From contig CAVRJU010000005.1 of the NCBI GenBank assembly GCA_963721555.1, forward strand, positions 434,001 to 498,000: DNA of 64,000 bases. The letters run 5' to 3'. Both the position numbers and the translations under genes were made by a program. This document shows positions 1 to 8,500 of this stretch, piece after piece. The notes under the pieces were generated by a model. That model worked only from the letters and a program-made list of their open reading frames with translations, was not told where the DNA came from and made no database searches. Position 1 is the stretch's first letter. Each line of letters begins with the position of its first letter. This DNA is from Marmoricola_A sp963721555. Lineage in GTDB: Bacteria; Actinomycetota; Actinomycetes; Propionibacteriales; Nocardioidaceae.

Positions 1-2039
1 ATCGCGGTGTACGTCGGGTCGCCGGCGTTCTGCTCGTCGACGACACCGGCCATGCGGCGCAGCGTCTCCTCGACCTGCTCGGGCGTGACGACGCCGTGGT
101 GCAGCCAGTTGGCGACGTGCTGGGCGGAGATCCGGCAGGTGGCCCGGTCCTCCATGAGGTTCTCGCCGGTGATGTCGGGCACCTTGGAGCAGCCGATGCC
201 GGCGTCGACCCACCGGACGACGTAGCCGAGCAGGCTCTGGAGGTTGTTGTCGATCTCCTCCTGGCGGTCCTGCTCGGACCAGTCGTCGGGGTCGCCGAGC
301 GGGATCTGCAGCAGGTCGTCGCGGTCGCGGCGGCGACCTCCGGCGGCGAGCTCCTCCTGGCGGGCGCGGACGTCGACCTGGTGGTAGTGCAGCGCGTGCA
401 CGGTGGCGGCGGTCGGCGAGGGCACCCAGGCGCAGCTGGCGCCCGACTGCGGGTGGCCGATCTTGGCCTCCAGCATGTCGGCGAGGCTGTCGGGCGCGGC
501 CCACATGCCCTTGCCGATCTGGGCCCGGCCGAGCAGGCCGCACTCGAGGCCGATGTCGACGTTGAGGTCCTCGTAGGCCTTGATCCAGGTCTCGCCCTTC
601 ATGGCGGCCTTGCGGACCACCGGTCCGGCCTGCATGGAGGTGTGGATCTCGTCGCCGGTGCGGTCGAGGAAGCCGGTGTTGATGAACACCACGCGCTCGC
701 GGGCCTCGTTGATGCAGGCCTTGAGGTTGAGCGTCGTGCGGCGCTCCTCGTCCATGATCCCGACCTTGATGGTCAGGCGGGGCAGGCCGAGCAGCTCCTC
801 GACGCGGCCGAACAGCTCGACGGCGAACGCCACCTCCTCGGGCCCGTGCATCTTGGGCTTGACGACGTACATCGAGCCCTCGCGGGAGTTCGCCAGCTCG
901 GCCTCGCCGCGCAGGGCCTTGAGGCTGCCGAGCCCGGTCATGATCGCGTCGAGGATGCCCTCGGGCACCTCGCTGCCGTCCTTGTCGCGCACGGCGCCGG
1001 TGGTCATCAGGTGGCCGACCTGGCGGATGAAGAGCAGCGAGCGGCCACGCAGCGTGACGTCCTCGCCCGTGGTCGTGGAGTAGACGCGGTCGGGGTTCAT
1101 CGAGCGGGTGAAGGTCTTCCCGCCCTTGCTGACCTCCTCCGCCAGGGTGCCCTGCATGAGGTGCATCCAGTTGCGGTAGCCCAGCGACTTGTCCTCGCCG
1201 TCGACGGCGGCCACCGAGTCCTCGAGGTCCATGATCGTGGAGACCGCGGACTCGAGCAGGAGGTCCTTGACGCCCGCCTGGTCGGTCGCGCCGATCTCGC
1301 TGTCGGGGTCGATCTGGATCTCGACGTGCAGGCGGTGGTGGACCAGCAGGACCGCCTCGGGGTTCGCGGCCTCGCCGCGGAAGCCGACGAGCTGGGCCGG
1401 GTCGGCGAGCCGGACGACGTCACCGTCCACGGTCACCGCCACCCCGTCGTCGTCCACGACGTAGGCCGTCGCGTCGGCGTGCGAGCCCGAGGCGAGCGGG
1501 AAGTGCTCGTCGAGGAAGGCGCGGCCGCGACGGATGACCTCGTCACCGCGGGTCTTGTTGTAGCCGCCGTCGCCGGGGGCCAGGTCTCCGTCGTGGGGCA
1601 CGACGTCGGAGCCGTAGAGGGCGTCGTACAGCGAGCCCCAGCGGGCGTTGACCGCGTTGGTGGCGAAGCGCGCGTTCAGCAGCGGTACGACGAGCTGCGG
1701 GCCGGCGATGGTGGCGACCTCGTCGTCGACGCCGGAGGTGCTCACCTCGACCTGGGCCGGCTCGTCGAGCAGGTAGCCGATCTCGCGCAGGAACGCGGCG
1801 TACTCCTTCGCGTCCGGCGTGCCCGGGTGCTCGCGGTGCCAGGTGTCGAGCTGGGCCTGGATCTCCTCGCGCCTGGCGAGGAGCTCGGCGTTGCGGGGCG
1901 CGAGGTCGTTGATCACGGCGGCGACGCCGTCCCAGAAGATCGCGGGCTCGAGGCCCGTCCCGGGCAGTGCCTCCTCCTCCACGAACCGGTGAAGGGGGGC
2001 GGCGACGTCGAGTCCACCGGTCTGCACGCGCTCTGCCAT
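1..2039 (-). CDS. glcB: malate synthase G (3' end cut by window)
   Basis: Condenses glyoxylate with acetyl-CoA to give malate in the cytoplasm. About 679 residues are visible against roughly 720-730 for the G isoform, so about 50 C-terminal residues lie outside the window. Typical segments are present: SIMDLEDSVAAVDGEDK with the acidic catalytic residues, RGRSLLFIRQVGHLM, and INTGFLDRTGDEIHTSM. The start is the ATG at 2039, giving MAERVQTGGLDV. It is divergent from an IclR regulator with a palindrome between them, which suggests IclR control of glyoxylate use. The leftward operon at 4-10 kb encodes a glycolate-oxidase-like pair that could supply glyoxylate; that link is inference. Confidence 0.95.
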   Translation of the reverse strand, partial: MAERVQTGGLDVAAPLHRFVEEEALPGTGLEPAIFWDGVAAVINDLAPRNAELLARREEIQAQLDTWHREHPGTPDAKEYAAFLREIGYLLDEPAQVEVSTSGVDDEVATIAGPQLVVPLLNARFATNAVNARWGSLYDALYGSDVVPHDGDLAPGDGGYNKTRGDEVIRRGRAFLDEHFPLASGSHADATAYVVDDDGVAVTVDGDVVRLADPAQLVGFRGEAANPEAVLLVHHRLHVEIQIDPDSEIGATDQAGVKDLLLESAVSTIMDLEDSVAAVDGEDKSLGYRNWMHLMQGTLAEEVSKGGKTFTRSMNPDRVYSTTTGEDVTLRGRSLLFIRQVGHLMTTGAVRDKDGSEVPEGILDAIMTGLGSLKALRGEAELANSREGSMYVVKPKMHGPEEVAFAVELFGRVEELLGLPRLTIKVGIMDEERRTTLNLKACINEARERVVFINTGFLDRTGDEIHTSMQAGPVVRKAAMKGETWIKAYEDLNVDIGLECGLLGRAQIGKGMWAAPDSLADMLEAKIGHPQSGASCAWVPSPTAATVHALHYHQVDVRARQEELAAGGRRRDRDDLLQIPLGDPDDWSEQDRQEEIDNNLQSLLGYVVRWVDAGIGCSKVPDITGENLMEDRATCRISAQHVANWLHHGVVTPEQVEETLRRMAGVVDEQNAGDPTYTA

Positions 2040-2052
2040 GCCACTCCTTGCC

Positions 2053-2077
2053 GATCTTTCCGTATCGTGGAAAGATC
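2053..2077. promoter_or_regulatory. probable IclR-family operator
   Basis: A perfect 9-bp inverted repeat, GATCTTTCC - 7 nt - GGAAAGATC, lies between the divergent malate synthase and IclR genes, 14 bases upstream of the malate synthase start. A further half-site (ATGGAAAC) follows near 2089-2096. IclR-type operators are commonly TTTCC/GGAAA palindromes. Assignment to the adjacent regulator is inferred from position. Confidence 0.7.
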
Positions 2078-2170
2078 ACTCGTCGATAATGGAAACTAGG
2101 CAACGAGTACCCGAGGTGTCAACCATCACACCTCACCAGCAGGGCTGCGTCGACCACTTCGGGGGAACCG

Positions 2171-2926
2171 ATGACTGAGAGATCCGGGGTGCAGTCGGTG
2201 CACCGGGCCTTCGACCTTCTCGAGGTGGTGGTCGCACGCGGCGGCTCCGCCACGATCGGCGAGATCGCCGCGGCGGCGGACGTGCCCCTGGCCACGGCGC
2301 ACCGGCTCCTGGGCACGCTCGTCGAGCGCGGCTACATGCGCCAGTCGCCGGACCGCCGCTACGCGCTCGGGTTCCGGCTCGTGCCCCTCGGCGCGGCCGC
2401 CAGCTCGATGGCCGGCGCCGGCACCGAGCACCTGCTGAGCGGGCTGGTCGACGCGCTGGGTGAGACCGCCAACCTGGCGATGCTCGAGGGTTCGTCGGTC
2501 ACCTACGTCGCCCAGGTGCCGGGTCGGCACTCGATGCGGATGTTCACCGAGGTGGGCCGCCGGGTGCAGCCGCACTGCACCGCGGTGGGCAAGGCGATGC
2601 TGGCCGAGCTCCCGGACGCGGAGGCCGCAGCGGTGCTCGGACGGATCCGGCTCGCGCGCCACACGCCGGCGACGGTGACCGACCTCGACGCCGTGGTCGC
2701 CGGGCTCGTCGGCGTACGACGGCTGGGCTACGCGATGGACGAGGGCGAGCAGGAGGTCGGCGTGCGTTGCGTGGCCGTCGCCGTGCCGCCGGCGTCCGGC
2801 AGCACCCTGCGGCTGGCGGTGTCGGTCTCCGGGCCCGAGCCCCGGATGACCGACGACGTGGTCGCCCGCGCCGTGCCGCTGCTGCAGCGCACCGCCACCG
2901 CGCTCGCGCGGGCCATCGCGGGCTGA
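2171..2926 (+). CDS. IclR-family transcriptional regulator
   Basis: A 251-residue regulator. The N-terminal winged helix is at about residues 8-62 (SVHRAFDLLEVV..IGEIAAAADVPLATAHRLLGTL) and the effector-binding IclR domain at about 75-250, with the usual PHCTAVGKAMLA segment. It starts at ATG 2171 and is transcribed divergently from malate synthase G across a palindromic site. By position it probably controls malate synthase and its own gene. The ligand cannot be told from sequence; glyoxylate or a precursor is plausible. Length is normal for the family. Confidence 0.92.
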   Translation: MTERSGVQSVHRAFDLLEVVVARGGSATIGEIAAAADVPLATAHRLLGTLVERGYMRQSPDRRYALGFRLVPLGAAASSMAGAGTEHLLSGLVDALGETANLAMLEGSSVTYVAQVPGRHSMRMFTEVGRRVQPHCTAVGKAMLAELPDAEAAAVLGRIRLARHTPATVTDLDAVVAGLVGVRRLGYAMDEGEQEVGVRCVAVAVPPASGSTLRLAVSVSGPEPRMTDDVVARAVPLLQRTATALARAIAG

Positions 2927-2935
2927 TCGACGTCC

Positions 2936-3992
2936 TCAGACGCCGACAGCGCGCCACGCTCCGCGGACGACCTGCGCCGCGCCCTTCGGCACCGCCCCGG
3001 CCTTGACGAGGATCCGGGCCGACTCCGCCACCTGGGCCGCGGCCTGCGCGAAGGTCGCGTTGGGCGCCAGGAAGTGCAGCGCGTGGTACCAGATCCGGCT
3101 GGTCAGCACCGTGTCCCCCAGCTCGGTGGCGGCGAGGTAGAAGGCCCGGTTGGGGATGCCCGAGTTGATGTGCACCCCGCCGTTGTCGGCGGTGCCGGTG
3201 TAGCGGTCGGTGTAGTGCGCCGGCTGCGGGTCCTGACCCAGGATCGGGTTGTCGTACGCCGTGCCGGGGTGGCGCATGGAGCGCAGCGCCTCCCCGAAGA
3301 GGTCGGGGCCCATGATCTCGTCGCCGATGAGCCAGTCGGCCTCGGCCGGCGACTCCTTCGCCGCCCACTGCGTGATCGCGCTCCCGAAGACGTCGGAGAA
3401 GTGCTCGTTGAGGGCACCGGACTCGTTCTCGTAGACCAGGCCCGAGGCGAACTGGGTGACCCCGTGGGCGAGCTCGTGGGCCACGACGTCGAGGGAGCGG
3501 GAGAAGCCGGTGAAGATGACGCCGTCGCCGTCACCGAAGGTCATCTCGTCCCCGTCCCAGAACGCGTTGTTGTACAGGCGTCCCGAAATGCACGTTGAGC
3601 ACGAGGTCGAGGGCCCGGTCGTCGATCGAGTTCCGGTTGAGGACCTTGCTGAAGAAGGACCGCACGACCCCGGCGTTGTCGTAGGCGTTGATGACGTCGA
3701 CGTCCTTCGTCTCCGGAGACCCCTCGTGACGGACCAGCGTCACGCGCTGGTTGGTGCTGTTCGCGCTGTCGTAGACCTCGCGCCGGCTGGTGCCGGTGGG
3801 GGCGGGCGCGAGCGCGGCTCCCGGCGGCGGCGCGGCCGCCGGTCCCGTCGCCGCCGCGTCGCGGCGCTGGCGTGCGGCGTCGGACAGCGTCGACTGGCTC
3901 GTGTCGGCGGCCGCGCCGTCGACGTTCCTGGTCACCTCCGTCTGCACGTAGGGCGGGATGAAGAAGCAGCGGACGTCGTGGGTGTGGGACAT
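2936..3992 (-). CDS. M4 (thermolysin/protealysin-like) metallopeptidase, frame-broken
   Basis: Zinc metalloprotease. The first part (from ATG 3992, MSHTHDVRCFFIPPYV) has the short PPY-type propeptide of protealysin-like enzymes, with no secretory signal. The second part carries HELAHG near residue 172, NEHFSDVFG with the third zinc ligand, and DNGGVHINSGIPN with the transition-state histidine. The two parts are in different frames, with the break at about 3575-3582 (one extra base), just before the conserved LYNNAFWDG segment. With that base removed the protein is about 351 residues, normal for this subfamily. No emfourin-like inhibitor gene is adjacent. The break may be a sequence error or true inactivation. 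Confidence 0.85.
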
Positions 3993-4093
3993 GGCCCCTC
4001 CAGAGGCTCGTGGGAGTTTCAGTTCACTCCTCAGGAGCCTGTCGGGACAGGAGGTGATACCCGGCTGACTGGTCCACCCCGGTGCCTGGGCGC

Positions 4094-5143
4094 TCAGGCG
4101 AAGGCGGGCATCACCCGGTCGTGGATCAGCTGGAGCTGCGTGTCGACGTTCGGCACACCCTCGATCTCGCGGCCCATGAGGGCCTTGACCAGTGACGCGT
4201 CGGTGATCGCCAGGATCATGTGGTTCACCCCGGCCGCCGCGATCTGGGTCTGCATCTTCTCCACGCACTCCTCGGGCGTGCCCGCCACCGACAGCCGCTC
4301 GGCGAGGTCGGGCGTCGTGAGCTCGATGCCCTTCGCCATGTCGCCCGCGCCGATGGCCTCGATGATCGGTGCCACCTCCTCCGGCTCGACCCCGTTGCGC
4401 CGCAGCTGGTCGTGGGGCATCGACGAGGCGTAGAGGCCGACCATGCTGCGCGCGGCGTCCTTCGCCTTGGCCGAGTCCTCGGCCACCGAGAACACGATCC
4501 ACGCGCCCAGGTCGAGGTCCTGGACGTCCTTGCCGGCACGCTCCGCGCCGATGGTGCAGTGCTCGATCATGTAGTCGTAGGCCTCGCGGGTGTAGCTCAG
4601 CGCGTGGTGGCACCCGTCGGAGAACTCCGCCGAGACCTGGAAGGACTTCGGCCCCTTCATCGCACCCATCTTCACGGGCAGCCGCTCCTGCACCGGCCGC
4701 GCGAAGGTGAACAGCCCGGTGTAGTTGAAGAACTCGCCCTCGTGGGTGATGACGCCGTCGTCGAGCAGGGTGCGGATGACCTTCACGCCCTCCTTGACCC
4801 GCGACAGCGGCTTGGTCTTCGACCAGTCGATGCCGTACTGCGCGAGCAGCCCGAAGTTGCCGCTGGAGAGCACCACCTCGGCTCGGCCACCGGTCAGCTC
4901 GTCGAGCGTGGCGGCGGCCTGGGCGATGAGGGTCGGCTCGCGCAGCACCACCCCGGAGACGCTGGGCCCCATCCGGATCTGGCTGGTCTCGGCCGCAGCG
5001 GCGGCGAAGAGCAGCCACAGATCCTTGTGCCAGGTCTCGTCGGCGGCGTAGACCGCGTGGAAGCCGAGCTCGTCGGCCTTCTTGATCGACGCCAGCGACT
5101 CCGTGAGCGGGTAGTCGGGAAGCATCACGTAGCTGAACTTCAT
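4094..5143 (-). CDS. LLM-class flavin-dependent oxidoreductase
   Basis: A 349-residue luciferase-like monooxygenase-fold protein, close to the F420-dependent methylene-H4MPT reductase type: MKFSYVMLPDYPLTESLASIKKADELGF at the start (longer stretch at residues 1-28) and GGRAEVVLSSGNFG mid-protein. It has no membrane segment and is cytoplasmic. It is the last gene of the leftward operon, 55 bases after the permease stop, so it probably acts on the same substrate pathway. The specific substrate, and whether the cofactor is F420 or FMN, cannot be read from the sequence. Confidence 0.88.
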   Translation of the reverse strand: MKFSYVMLPDYPLTESLASIKKADELGFHAVYAADETWHKDLWLLFAAAAAETSQIRMGPSVSGVVLREPTLIAQAAATLDELTGGRAEVVLSSGNFGLLAQYGIDWSKTKPLSRVKEGVKVIRTLLDDGVITHEGEFFNYTGLFTFARPVQERLPVKMGAMKGPKSFQVSAEFSDGCHHALSYTREAYDYMIEHCTIGAERAGKDVQDLDLGAWIVFSVAEDSAKAKDAARSMVGLYASSMPHDQLRRNGVEPEEVAPIIEAIGAGDMAKGIELTTPDLAERLSVAGTPEECVEKMQTQIAAAGVNHMILAITDASLVKALMGREIEGVPNVDTQLQLIHDRVMPAFA

Positions 5144-5198
5144 CGTTCCTCCTCGGCGAGCCTGGCGGCCCCCTGACTGGTGTGACTGACTCGTTGAC

Positions 5199-6692
5199 CT
5201 ACTTGTTCGAAACCGTGTCCCGTCCGTCGGGGATCGCGTCGCCGGAGATCGCGCCGCTGCGCAGGTAGGGCTTGGCGAGGAGCATGTAGACGAGGCCCAC
5301 GCCGACGCCGACCACGGCCGAGAGCGCGACCAGCCAGTTGTCGTACCAGGGCACGTCCGGAGTGCGGGGCCAGGCCATGTTGACCATCGCCAGCGCGCCG
5401 TACCCCAGCGCGGCGACGTTCACCGCCATCCCCCAGCGACCGAGGCTGAACGGGCCCGACGGCCTCCACCCCTTCAGGCGGGCGCGCAGCGCGGCGAGCA
5501 CCACCATCTGGAAGCCCAGGTAGATGCCGAGGGTGGCGAAGGAGATGATCGAGGTCAGCGCCTTGGTGGAGAACACCGAGCCCAGCACGATCAGGGCGGG
5601 CACGGCGGCCGCGACCGCCATCGCGTACGGCGGGACGTGGCGGGTGGTCTCGAAGTGCCGGAGCTGGGGCGAGAAGGCGATCATGTCGTCACGGGCGTAG
5701 GCGTACATCAGCCGGCTGGCGGCGGCCATCAGACTGAGCGCGCAGGACAGGAACGAGACCATCACGACGACGAGCACGACCTTGGTGCCGGTGACCCCGA
5801 AGGCGTCGTTGAGGACCGTGGTGACCGGGTCGGCGTCCTCGCCGCTGATGACCGCGGCGTAGTCCTTGACCGCCAGCAGCAGGGAGAGGCACACGAAGAT
5901 CGCTGCAGCGCCGCCGACGTAGATCGTCATCCGCATCGCCTTGGGGATCTGCCGGGTCGGGTCGGGAACCTCCTCGGCGACGTCGCCACAGGCCTCGAAG
6001 CCGTAGTACTGGAAGATCCCGATCAGGGCCGCCGCCACGAAGGCCGAGAAGTAGCTGCCGCCGTCGGTGACGCCCTGGGTGTCGAAGAGCACCGACAGGT
6101 TCTGCGCGCGCTCCGAGATCAGCAACCACGCCCCGACCGCGAGCGCCCCGAGCAGCTCGGCGGTGAAGCCGATCATGGCGGCGTAGGCCAGCCACCTCGT
6201 GCCCATCAGGTTGATGGCGAGGGCGAGCGCCAGCAGGATCAGCGCGCACGTGACGGTCGCGGCGGTCCCGGCCGTGAAGCCCAGCAGCTGCGCCAGGTAG
6301 GGACCGGCGCCGTAGACGACGCCGGCGATCGTGGTGAACAGCGCGATGAGGTAGACCCAGCCGGTCATCCAGGCCCACTTGGCGCCCCACAGCCGCCGTG
6401 CCCACGGATAGACGCCCCCGGCCACCGGGAACTGCGAGACCACCTCGCCGAAGACGAACGCGACGAGCAGCTGGCCGAGGCCGACGATCACCAGCCACCA
6501 GATCATCGGCGGACCGCCGGTGGCCAGCGCGATGGCGAAGAGCGTGTAGATGCCGACGACAGGCGAGAGGTAGGTGAAGCCGAGCGCGAAGTTGGCCCAC
6601 GGGCTCATCTCACGGCGGAACTGCGAGGGGTAGCCGAGCCGCTCGAGCTGCAAGGTGTCCTCGTCGGGTCCAGGGGTGGGGCTCGACGCCAT
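5199..6692 (-). CDS. APC-superfamily amino acid/amine permease
   Basis: A 497-residue membrane transporter with about 12 hydrophobic segments. Diagnostic features are the N-terminal MSPWANFALGFTYLSPVVGI helix and FQYYGFEACGDVAEEVPDP in the middle, typical of the amino acid/choline transporter (ACT) branch. Start is ATG 6692, giving MASSPTPGPDEDT; this ATG overlaps the stop of the upstream small gene (ATGA). Longer upstream in-frame starts would run through that gene and are rejected. Its place beside a dehydrogenase-like pair suggests that it imports the operon's substrate. Confidence 0.9.
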   Translation of the reverse strand: MASSPTPGPDEDTLQLERLGYPSQFRREMSPWANFALGFTYLSPVVGIYTLFAIALATGGPPMIWWLVIVGLGQLLVAFVFGEVVSQFPVAGGVYPWARRLWGAKWAWMTGWVYLIALFTTIAGVVYGAGPYLAQLLGFTAGTAATVTCALILLALALAINLMGTRWLAYAAMIGFTAELLGALAVGAWLLISERAQNLSVLFDTQGVTDGGSYFSAFVAAALIGIFQYYGFEACGDVAEEVPDPTRQIPKAMRMTIYVGGAAAIFVCLSLLLAVKDYAAVISGEDADPVTTVLNDAFGVTGTKVVLVVVMVSFLSCALSLMAAASRLMYAYARDDMIAFSPQLRHFETTRHVPPYAMAVAAAVPALIVLGSVFSTKALTSIISFATLGIYLGFQMVVLAALRARLKGWRPSGPFSLGRWGMAVNVAALGYGALAMVNMAWPRTPDVPWYDNWLVALSAVVGVGVGLVYMLLAKPYLRSGAISGDAIPDGRDTVSNK

Positions 6693-6991
6693 CACGCACC
6701 CGCCTCGTCGTCGGCCTCGACCTCGGCGAGCAGGTCCGACCCGGTGACGACCTTGTGGGCGAAGTGCCGGTGCATCCACTCCAGGTGGTCGCCGCGGCTG
6801 TTCATGATGCGCAGGCTGTCCCAGTTGGGGAACTGCTGCTGGAGCACCCACCGCTCCATCAGGCGGGGGTCGACCTCGTAGACGTGCTCGTGGGTGGTGA
6901 TCGCCACGTCGGAGACCCGTTGCGGCGCGGGCGGGGTGACCTGCTCGGCGTACCGGTAGCCGATCGGGTGGCGGTCGGGCGCGTCGCTCAT
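6692..6991 (-). CDS. 99-aa conserved-looking protein in oxidase operon
   Basis: Unrecognised 99-residue soluble protein, MSDAPDRHPIGYRYAEQV at the start, rich in aromatic, His and acidic residues (VLQQQFPNWDSLRIMNSRGD). Both ends overlap neighbours by ATGA junctions: its ATG overlaps the FAD-oxidase stop and its stop overlaps the permease ATG. That implies tight translational coupling with the redox pair and permease. No cysteine cluster, signal or membrane helix is visible. It could be an accessory subunit of the oxidase; this is inference from position only. Confidence 0.75.
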   Translation of the reverse strand: MSDAPDRHPIGYRYAEQVTPPAPQRVSDVAITTHEHVYEVDPRLMERWVLQQQFPNWDSLRIMNSRGDHLEWMHRHFAHKVVTGSDLLAEVEADDEAGA

Positions 6992-8500
6992 GCGTGGGAT
7001 CCCGTCTCGTAGGCGCGGTCGAGGAGGTACTTCCCGGGATTCATGATGTTGTGCGGGTCGACGGCGCGCTTGAGGTCGAGCATCACGTCGAAGCCGCGGC
7101 CGAGCTCGTCGGGGACGAGGTCGACCTCGCCCTCGCGGCAGGAGCCGTGGCAGGCGCTGATGGAGCCGTTGTGGGCCAGGGCGACGGCAGCGATGTCGCG
7201 CTTGGCCTTCACCCACATCTCCCACGCGCGGTCGTCGAGCTGCTGCTCCCAGATGCCGACGTCGATCTCGGTCAGGTAGTCGACGCCGGTGCTGCCGGAG
7301 GTGTAGGTGAACATGCCCCAGTCGTCGAAGACGTCGGTGCGACGACGGAGGTCGGCCACGATCTCGTGCCAGGCCTTCGAGACCGACGGGATGTTGGTGT
7401 AGTTGATGGCCGCGTCCTCGCAGTGCCAGCTCATCGGCACCACCTGACCGGCCTTGGTGCGCCCGTGCAGCGGCGTGGCGTAGCGGTCGTGGCGCGCGGC
7501 CCAGTCGCCCTCGGAGATCTCGTCGCCGAGGTAGCGGGCGCCGTGCTCCTTGGCGATCCGGAACAGCCGCCTGCCCGGCGGGACGGACCTCGTCCTCGTA
7601 GCCGTACATCACCGCGCAGACGAGCGCGCGTACGTCGTTGGGCTGCGGGATGTAGGCCTCGTCGTCGCGGCGGAGGTAGGCGACCTTCCACTCGTCGAAG
7701 AGCACGGCTCCTGCGAAGGTGGCCACCCCGGCGCGGGCGAGCGCCCCGACGCAGCGGTAGGCGTCGTCGTAGTTGTCGAACGCCCAGAACGGCGACAGCT
7801 CGGCCTCCGGCTTGGGGAAGAGCTTGAGCGTCGCCTCGGTGGCGATGCCGAGGGTGCCCTGGTGACCCATGAAGAGGTGCTTGAGCTGGTAGCCCGACGA
7901 CGACTTGCTGATCTTGTGGCCGATGCCGTCGCCGACGTGCATGACCTCGCCGGTGGGCAGCACGTGGTCGAAGCTGAGGACCAGGTCACGGGTGTGGCCG
8001 TAGCGCGAGCCGATGAGCGACCAGCCGCTGGTGCCGATCCGGCCGCCGACGAGCGAGCACGGGTAGGACGCGGGGTCGTCGGGGTAGAACAGGTCGTGCT
8101 TGGCCAGCTGCTCGTTGAGCTTGAGCATGCTGATGCCGGTGCCGACCGTGACGGTGCGGTTCTCGAGGTCGAGCTCCTTGACCTGGTTCATGCGCTTGAC
8201 GTCGACGACGATGCCTCCGCGCAGCGGGACCGCCCCGTCGGTCAGGCCGGTGCCGCCGTCGCGCGGGACCACCGGGACCCTGAGCTCGTGGGCGATCCGC
8301 ACGACGCCGGCGACCTGCTCGGTGCTGGTGGGCAGCACGGCCAGGTCGGGCAGCCGCTCGCTCCAGCGGTGGACCGGGAAGGGCGCCGGCACGCGGGCGC
8401 GGTTGTAGCGGTCGGTCTTGGAGGTGAGGATCTGGTCGTCGGCCAGGACCGTGCGCAGGGCGGTGACCAGCTCGTCGAGCGCCTCCACGGTGACGGTCAT
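6988..8500 (-). CDS. FAD-binding oxidase (GlcD/lactate-dehydrogenase-like), frame-broken
   Basis: VAO/PCMH-fold flavoprotein that oxidises a 2-hydroxy acid or related substrate. Residues about 45-220 are the FAD domain (VPVVPRDGGTGLTDGAVPLRGG; YPCSLVGGRIGTSGWS). The C-terminal part has SCHGSCREG and the family-ending DLKRAVDPHNIMNPGK. The halves are in different frames, broken at about 7565-7590 (one extra base) after GYEDEV. Corrected length is about 503. Start is ATG 8500, overlapping the stop of the Fe-S protein gene. Paired with that Fe-S protein it probably forms a membrane-linked dehydrogenase; glycolate, lactate or another hydroxy acid are all possible. Confidence 0.85.

Noticed and set aside
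96..2099. 667-codon rightward open frame opposite malate synthase G
   Set aside because: Codon-shadow of the real leftward gene: composition is Val/Gly/Asp/Ala-rich with no family features, as expected for the antisense frame in GC-rich DNA.
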